Assembly: GCA_023408815.1 (NCBI GenBank)
Contig: JAEYJO010000080.1
Location: forward strand, 100,265-164,264
Source: Bacillota bacterium
GTDB lineage: Bacteria; Bacillota; Clostridia; Lachnospirales; Lachnospiraceae
DNA: 64,000 bases
Reading direction: 5' to 3'
In this document: piece after piece, positions 59,713 to 64,000 of the stretch
Numbering within the stretch: position 1 is the first letter of the stretch
How the letters are laid out: the number at the start of each line of letters is the position of its first letter
Notes under the pieces: generated by a model
Database searches by the model: none
Told to the model about the DNA's origin: nothing
The model's input: only the letters and a program-made list of their open reading frames with translations
Program-made: the position numbers and the translations under genes

Positions 59713-60040
59713 ATAACAAAAGAAATTAGTACAGATAAAATACAAAAGAAAGCGAGGTATAGACCACCGAAAGCATTAATTTTAAGGTACAAAAGAAATA
59801 ATTTACACAAGAGAAAGTAGTCGAGTACATAAGAAAAGGTAGCGCAGGACATAAGATAAAATTATTGAAGTTATCTTCGATAAAGACTTATCAACCGTTA
59901 CAGTACGGTAGTACGAAAGAAAAATGGAAAGAGTACGAAAGATAAAAAATGAAAATTGGAGGTATAGACCATTGTATAGTATAGTTTAGAAGAGGGTATT
60001 GATCTTGATGATCGGTATCCTCTTCTAAGTTGTGTTTTGT
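59713..60040 (+). ncRNA. Candidate orphan noncoding RNA, about 320 nt
   Basis: Between the perfect promoter and a strong terminator lies about 280 nt of A/purine-rich sequence with no convincing gene. Features: a 13-nt direct repeat GAGGTATAGACCA (59754-59766 and 59959-59971); four copies of GTAC-N2-AAGA (59787, 59825, 59911, 59933); and an internal stem 59855-59892 with arms GATAA...TTATTGAAG / CTTCGATAA...TTATC. It does not look like tmRNA, RNase P or SRP RNA. A 21-codon frame at 59924-59989 (MERVRKIKNE...) with a weak site is possible. It could instead be an attenuated leader of the GH3 gene downstream. Confidence 0.5.
59988..60040 (+). terminator. Terminator of the candidate noncoding RNA
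   Basis: Arms AGAAGAGGGTATTGATC / GATCGGTATCCTCTTCT (59988-60026), loop TTGAT, followed by a T-rich run TTGTGTTTTGTTTTT. Confidence 0.88.
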
Positions 60041-60121
60041 TTTTGTCGAAAATGAAAAAATTATGGAAAAATCTGAATAAATAGGTTATGATAGGCTATA
60101 TACATCAAGTTGGAGTGGAAT

Positions 60122-61564
60122 ATGAGAGACAATAGTAATGATTTCGATGAAAGAAGAGAATATAGGAGAAAGAGAAGAATCCGCAATCAGGTGATATCTT
60201 ATGTTTGCGTGGTAATCTTTTTTGCTGCGGTGATTACGGGAGCAGCTATCGGGATTCGTACTCTTACTAAGAATATGTCGGAGAAAAAGCAGGCGGAGGA
60301 GCTGGCGGCACAGCTTGAGGAGATTTCCAATCAAGAGGAAGTGGCGGTGGAGCCTCCTGAGACGGTTAGCGAAGAGCCGGCGGAAGAGGTAGACTGGCTG
60401 GAGGAAATGGTGGAAACCTGCATCGCGGAGATGCCTTTGGAGGATAAGGTGGCAGGTTTGTTCATGATAACGCCGGAAGCTCTTACCGGTGTGAGTCAGG
60501 CGATTAAAGCCGGAGATGGCACGAAGGATGCTTTGAATCAGTATGCGGTGGGCGGGCTTATATATTTCAGTCAGAATATTAAGGATAAGGATCAGTTGAC
60601 GGAGATGCTGTCAAATACGTCCAGTATGAGTAAATATCCCTTATTTCTTGCTGTGGATGAAGAAGGCGGTTCGGTAAGCAGGGTTGCCGAGAGTAAGATT
60701 GAAGTTTCAAAAGTTTCGGATATGGCAACTGTTGGAGCTTCGGGCGATACGATGGAAGCATATAATTCGGGTTCCACGATTGCATCTTATCTTTATGAGC
60801 TGGGATTCAATGTAGATTTCGCTCCTGTAGCGGATGTGGTAACAGATGCGGAGACTTCGGTGATCGGCAATCGATCCTTCGGCAGCGATCCTACGGCTGT
60901 AGGAGGTATGGTAGCGGCTATGGTGGGAGGTCTTCAGGATGCGGGAGTAAGCTCTTGTCTGAAACATTTCCCCGGAATCGGAGGAACGGTAGAGGATACA
61001 CATGACGGAATGGCTTCTGTTGAAAAGAGCCTGGAGGACATGAAGGCATCTGATTTCGTCCCCTTTCAGTCCGGAATTGAATCGGGAGCGCATTTTGTTA
61101 TGGTAAGCCATGTGTCGGCCCCCGGTTTAGTGGGTGATAATACGCCATGTTCCTTGTCGGATAAGGTGATAACGGATGTTCTTCGTGGGGAACTGGGGTA
61201 TAATAGAATCGTTATAACGGACGCTATGAATATGGCGGCAATAACGGAATATTATGGTTCCGATGAAGCGGCAGTTATGGCAATCAAGGCGGGTGCGGAT
61301 ATGATTCTTATGCCCGAGGATTTTCAGACAGCATACGATGGAGTTCTTGCAGCGGTGAAGGACGGAGTAATTGCAGAGGAACGCATTAATGAATCTCTTA
61401 AGAGAATCTATAGAGTAAAATACAGAGACAGGGTGGAGCAGAGTAACGTTTCCGAGGAGGAAGCGACAATGAGTGAAGGCGACGGGGCAGGAGATGAAGG
61501 TGACGCTGCCGGTGATGCAGGAGAAGAGCAGTTGACGGAACAGCCGGCGGATGCGGCTGAATGA
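60122..61564 (+). CDS. Glycoside hydrolase family 3 beta-N-acetylhexosaminidase-like (NagZ-type)
   Basis: 480 aa. Arg-rich cytoplasmic N-terminus, membrane helix (about residues 25-46), coiled linker rich in Glu, then a GH3 barrel: LFLAVDEEGGSVSR, NVDFAPVADV, KHFPGIGGTVEDTHDG (with the conserved Lys-His and Asp-His of bacterial NagZ-like enzymes) and ITDAMNMAAI. C-terminus is an acidic Gly/Glu-rich tail. Probably an extracellular, membrane-tethered enzyme removing GlcNAc from peptidoglycan fragments. ATG 60122 follows GGAG. Confidence 0.92.
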   Translation: MRDNSNDFDERREYRRKRRIRNQVISYVCVVIFFAAVITGAAIGIRTLTKNMSEKKQAEELAAQLEEISNQEEVAVEPPETVSEEPAEEVDWLEEMVETCIAEMPLEDKVAGLFMITPEALTGVSQAIKAGDGTKDALNQYAVGGLIYFSQNIKDKDQLTEMLSNTSSMSKYPLFLAVDEEGGSVSRVAESKIEVSKVSDMATVGASGDTMEAYNSGSTIASYLYELGFNVDFAPVADVVTDAETSVIGNRSFGSDPTAVGGMVAAMVGGLQDAGVSSCLKHFPGIGGTVEDTHDGMASVEKSLEDMKASDFVPFQSGIESGAHFVMVSHVSAPGLVGDNTPCSLSDKVITDVLRGELGYNRIVITDAMNMAAITEYYGSDEAAVMAIKAGADMILMPEDFQTAYDGVLAAVKDGVIAEERINESLKRIYRVKYRDRVEQSNVSEEEATMSEGDGAGDEGDAAGDAGEEQLTEQPADAAE

Positions 61565-61623
61565 TGAAGCCATGCGTTACTGTGAACAGAAACCACAAGG
61601 CAAAGATAGAAAAGAAAAATTAA

Positions 61624-61652
61624 TTGACAAAGAAATAAACTTATAGTATATT
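61624..61652 (+). promoter_or_regulatory. tRNA-Gly promoter
   Basis: TTGACA (61624-61629), 17-bp spacer, TATATT (61647-61652), 30 bp before the tRNA. Confidence 0.8.
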
Positions 61653-61682
61653 ATTACTTGCCCGTCGTTGGTGGGCAGTAAT

Positions 61683-61755
61683 GCGCGAGTGGCTCAGTTG
61701 GTGGAGCACGACCTTGCCAAGGTCGGGGTCGCGGGTTCGAGTCCCGTCTCGCGCT
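61683..61755 (+). tRNA. tRNA-Gly (anticodon GCC)
   Basis: Acceptor arms GCGCGAG / CTCGCGC, D-arm with AGTTGG, anticodon stem CGACC / GGTCG with loop TTGCCAA (anticodon GCC), T-arm GCGGG-TTCGAGT-CCCGT, discriminator T. No CCA is encoded. A single stand-alone gene with its own promoter and terminator. Confidence 0.96.
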
Positions 61756-61771
61756 CTTTAATAAATACAGT

Positions 61772-61815
61772 AAAATAGCGGTTTCCGAGGTTTTCGGGAG
61801 TCGCTATTTTTGTTT
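61772..61815 (+). terminator. Terminator after tRNA-Gly
   Basis: Arms AAAATAGCG / CGCTATTTT with an inner CCGAG...TTCGG stem, followed by TTTGTTTG. Confidence 0.82.
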
Positions 61816-61850
61816 GAAAGCTGGATATGAATTATAATATTTAAAAGATA

Positions 61851-62297
61851 TCAATAATATTTTGTTGGCACCCAATCTTCGAACATCTTAAAATTAGTAT
61901 CATGTGGAAAGAACGGGGGCGCAATGGTCACAGACATTTTTAAATCAATATTCCCAACATTGTAGACGTTGTTCCACGTTCTGGCCGGAATAAATATAGA
62001 AAACCCGCTATAGGCTCGTGCCTGAAAATCAAGGGATTCGCGAATTGTCCCCATAGCCACGGAAGCGAGTCCTTGTTCGATGTAATATATCTGGTCGAAA
62101 TTTATAAACATATCTAAACCGGATTGGCCGCTAACCGGAATCGTCATAAGCCCCATTTGCATATAGAGACCAGTCCAACGGGTAGTAAAAAAGTTAGTAT
62201 TGTTTAGGACATCCTGTCTTAGATTTGTCACAAACGGATTAGGGCCCTGGTGGATGCTGTTTGAGCTATTGGGAAAGCCTCCGGTATATATATCCAT
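61851..62297 (-). CDS. Cupin-fold protein B (degenerate metal site)
   Basis: 148 aa, a close paralog of the cupin at 63265 and a more distant one of that at 55793. Shared core: NPFVTNLRQDV, FFTTRWTG, GLDMFINFDQIYYIEQG, NIDLKMSVTIAPPF, EDWVPTKYY. Both usual metal motifs have lost their His: the first reads MFINFDQ and the second PARTWNN where the paralogs have WHN. It is probably structural or ligand-binding rather than an enzyme (inference). Divergent from collagen-like gene B; CATATAATA box at 62335-62327 upstream. Confidence 0.8.
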   Translation of the reverse strand: MDIYTGGFPNSSNSIHQGPNPFVTNLRQDVLNNTNFFTTRWTGLYMQMGLMTIPVSGQSGLDMFINFDQIYYIEQGLASVAMGTIRESLDFQARAYSGFSIFIPARTWNNVYNVGNIDLKMSVTIAPPFFPHDTNFKMFEDWVPTKYY

Positions 62298-62508
62298 ATT
62301 GTTACTCCTTGAGAGATTAGATATAGTATTATATGAGGCGGCTGCAATGAGTTATGTAGGATTACCTATTAAACGAGGTAAATTCTTTTACCTAAAAATC
62401 GCTGGATAATTTTAGTAGTATTCACTATTGCAATACTAGAACATATGTTCTATATTACTGCTACCACATGTGAGATACTATCAACTAATTATTCAGGAGG
62501 AAACAATC

Positions 62509-63156
62509 ATGGAAAATTTAAACAGCGTATATGCTCCCTTTATCGGAGCGAATGGAAATTGGTATGTAGATAATGAAGATACTGGCGTAAAAGCCCAGGG
62601 CCCGACAGGACCACAGGGGCCGTTAGCGCAGGGATTGATTGGTCCCAAAGGCGAAACTGGCGATAGAGGGCCTCAGGGTATTCAGGGACCGGTAGGCGCG
62701 ACTGGCGCGCAGGGTCTCAAAGGGGATAAGGGAGATACTGGCGAACAGGGACCGAAAGGAGATACGCCGGAGCTTGTGGCAAATTTGTCGACAACCGTAA
62801 CGGGAAAGGCGCTGGATGCAACGCAGGGCAAGGTATTAAGCGATAAGATAAAAGCAAACACGGATAGTATCAATGCACTAGATGTCAAATTGGGTAGTAA
62901 GGCGGGACTAAGTCTAAATAAATATAGTGACACCCAATCTGTTACTAAAAACACTGAGGTAAATGCTTCGACTTTTGTTAATGCTCATTTTATGGCAAAT
63001 GCCAATACAGATGTTAATTCAAGCGCAAGGGCATGCTATGCATTTCACAATGCTGGGTTTAATGGCGGCGCGTTATATCTTGACATTGATGGCTCACTAA
63101 AATTTATAAGCAATATGGGGGCTAAATTTAAAATCAGTATGTCGCAGATCGACTAG
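62509..63156 (+). CDS. Collagen-like repeat protein B
   Basis: 215 aa. The first 30 residues are almost identical to protein A. The Gly-X-Y stretch (residues 31-85) has one interruption, GPLAQG, where a 12-nt deletion relative to A removed four residues without breaking the frame. A helical GKALDATQGKVLSDKIKANT segment follows. The C-terminal head (about 125-215, SVTKNTEVNAS...GALYLDIDGSLKFISNMG) is unrelated to that of A. AGGAGG upstream; the 5' region is also homologous to that of A. Confidence 0.9.
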   Translation: MENLNSVYAPFIGANGNWYVDNEDTGVKAQGPTGPQGPLAQGLIGPKGETGDRGPQGIQGPVGATGAQGLKGDKGDTGEQGPKGDTPELVANLSTTVTGKALDATQGKVLSDKIKANTDSINALDVKLGSKAGLSLNKYSDTQSVTKNTEVNASTFVNAHFMANANTDVNSSARACYAFHNAGFNGGALYLDIDGSLKFISNMGAKFKISMSQID

Positions 63157-63190
63157 CTATCAAAGATTAAATAAGAGGATATGGAATCAG

Positions 63191-63222
63191 AGAGCCGGTA
63201 GGGAACAATCCTTATCGGCTCT
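63191..63222 (+). terminator. Hairpin after collagen-like gene B
   Basis: Arms AGAGCCGGTAGGGA / TCCTTATCGGCTCT around ACAA, with G-T pairs; the counterpart of 55445-55478. Confidence 0.62.
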
Positions 63223-63264
63223 TAAATTTGAAAGTTGGATATGAATTATAATACTTAAAAGATA

Positions 63265-63711
63265 TCAATGATATTTGGCGGGTACCCAATCTTCAGCATT
63301 TTCAAAGTTAGTATTGTATGGAAGAAAGGGAGGCGCAATGGTTAGAAACATTTTTAAGTTATTATTACCGATATTAAGGATATTGTGCCAGGTTCCGGAC
63401 GGAACAAATATAGAAAACCCACTTTGAGCTTGCGTGCGAAAATTAAGGTATTCCCGACTCATGCCCATAACAACCAAAGCAGTACCCTGTTCAATGTAAT
63501 AAAACTGATCTGAATTTATAAGCATATCTAATCCGGCTTCGCCATTAACCGGAATCGCCATAAGCCCCAACTGCATATATCGGCCAGTCCAACGGGCAGT
63601 AAAAAAGTTGGTATTGATCATGACATCTTGTCTTAGATTTGTTACAAACGGATTAGGTCCCTGATTGATGCTGTTTGAACTGCTGGGAAAACCGCCGGTA
63701 TATATATCCAT
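63265..63711 (-). CDS. Cupin-fold protein C
   Basis: 148 aa paralog of cupin B. First motif GLDMLINSDQFYYIEQG lacks the His pair; second motif PSGTWHNILNIG keeps the His. The 5' leader (TCTCAAGGAGTGACAAT) and the CATATAATA box at 63749-63741 are nearly identical to those of cupin B, showing a recent duplication of gene and control region together. Confidence 0.82.
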   Translation of the reverse strand: MDIYTGGFPSSSNSINQGPNPFVTNLRQDVMINTNFFTARWTGRYMQLGLMAIPVNGEAGLDMLINSDQFYYIEQGTALVVMGMSREYLNFRTQAQSGFSIFVPSGTWHNILNIGNNNLKMFLTIAPPFLPYNTNFENAEDWVPAKYH

Positions 63712-63836
63712 ATTGTCACTCCTTGAGAGATTAGATATAGTATTATATGAGCCGGTCGCCTTAAGTTATGTAGGATATTAATATCTTTGAAAGGTATTAT
63801 ATCATATGCCCGGCGCTTTCTCCTCCGCATACAAGT

Positions 63837-63872
63837 AAGCGGCGCCCGGGAATATCTCTGGCGCCGCTTTAT
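63837..63872. terminator. GC-rich hairpin upstream of the last gene
   Basis: Perfect 10-bp arms AAGCGGCGCC / GGCGCCGCTT around a 13-nt loop, then TTATTG. Probably a terminator; the gene it ends is unclear because the nearest genes point away. Confidence 0.55.
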
Positions 63873-63985
63873 TGTAAGCGTCAAATATGTCGGTGTATAT
63901 TTTTCTATTTTTATTTGTGAGATAATGTCTCTAATTCTAAAAGTCTTAAGGAACTTAAGTACCTTAAGGGATTGGAGATTTATCT

Positions 63986-64000
63986 ATGGATCACTTAACC
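63986..64000 (+). CDS. Start of a further gene, cut by the window end
   Basis: ATG at 63986 with GGAG at 63974-63977 (8-bp spacing) opens a frame MDHLT that runs off the end. Just upstream, CTTAAG occurs three times at exact 9-bp spacing (63945, 63954, 63963). The product cannot be told from five residues. Confidence 0.45.

Noticed and set aside
59669..59820. Plus-strand frame (about 51 codons from a TTG) through the start of the candidate noncoding RNA
   Set aside because: Its only start lies upstream of the -10 box, so the predicted transcript would not contain it; no ribosome site.
59625..59852. 75-codon minus-strand frame overlapping the candidate noncoding RNA
   Set aside because: Hydrophobic low-complexity translation of AT-rich DNA, no ribosome site, and it runs across the perfect plus-strand promoter.
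54697..63156. Prophage remnant suggested by tail-fibre-like collagen proteins and an amidase
   Set aside because: No terminase, portal, capsid, integrase, holin or att-like repeats are visible; the genes sit among housekeeping genes.

Overview
The window looks like chromosomal DNA of a low-to-mid-GC, Gram-positive, endospore-forming Clostridia, most likely a Lachnospiraceae-type anaerobe (inference). The reasons are spoVAD, a spoVAE-type gene, a GerMN lipoprotein and CwlD-like amidase, strong AGGAGG ribosome binding sites, a T-box-controlled trp operon, a desulfoferrodoxin-like domain, and small families typical of that group (DUF1653, DUF1294, DUF3298/DUF4163). There are no rRNA genes, CRISPR arrays, recognisable transposases or prophage structural modules. 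One tRNA-Gly(GCC) is present.

Layout. 0-2.2 kb: the end of an MBOAT O-acyltransferase followed by an SGNH-type esterase, a cell-envelope polymer acylation pair. 2.3-3.4 kb: a lone spoVAD. 3.37-3.70 kb: a giant imperfect palindrome. 3.8-11.5 kb: a five-gene MacB-like export operon (two lipoprotein adaptors, one FtsX permease, two ATPases) behind a clear promoter and a 22-bp perfect palindrome. 11.7-15.3 kb: a redox/sulfur island with a four-domain CoA-disulfide-reductase/rhodanese/TusA/DsrE fusion, thioredoxin and a convergent Crp/Fnr regulator. 15.5-18.3 kb: small genes, ridA, aroK, an EamA transporter and an XRE-desulfoferrodoxin fusion regulator. 18.3-25.4 kb: T-box leader and a complete trpEGDCFBA operon. 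25.5-28.6 kb: spoVAE, DegV, a LytTR regulator and DUF1294. 28.7-35.7 kb: divergent argG and argC-prdX-GNAT-argJ-argB-argD. 35.7-45.9 kb: an orphan solute-binding protein, YdcZ-like transporter, ComEA, a PhoB/PhoR-type two-component system, GerMN lipoprotein, ComEC, HolA and YqeY. 46-52.4 kb: small unknowns, an SfsA-MutY fusion, a GT2 glycosyltransferase, a PAP2-like protein and a lipid kinase. 52.6-64 kb: a more accessory region with DUF3298 protein, amidase, two collagen-like proteins, three degenerate cupin paralogs, glyA, a LUD protein, an apparently circularly permuted sugar-kinase-like protein, a candidate noncoding RNA, a GH3 enzyme and tRNA-Gly.

The best leads for new biology are: (i) the collagen-like/cupin gene sets with shared leader sequences and SigK/SigE-like -10 boxes, which suggest a spore-surface or filament system; (ii) the roughly 320-nt orphan transcription unit at 59.7-60.04 kb, bounded by a perfect consensus promoter and a strong terminator; (iii) the 330-bp palindrome whose ends belong to a GTTACTG...CAGTAAC repeat family dispersed through the window; (iv) the fusions XRE-desulfoferrodoxin and SfsA-MutY; (v) the permuted ROK-like protein that appears to start at ATC. 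All functional assignments come from reading motifs by eye; no database search was run.
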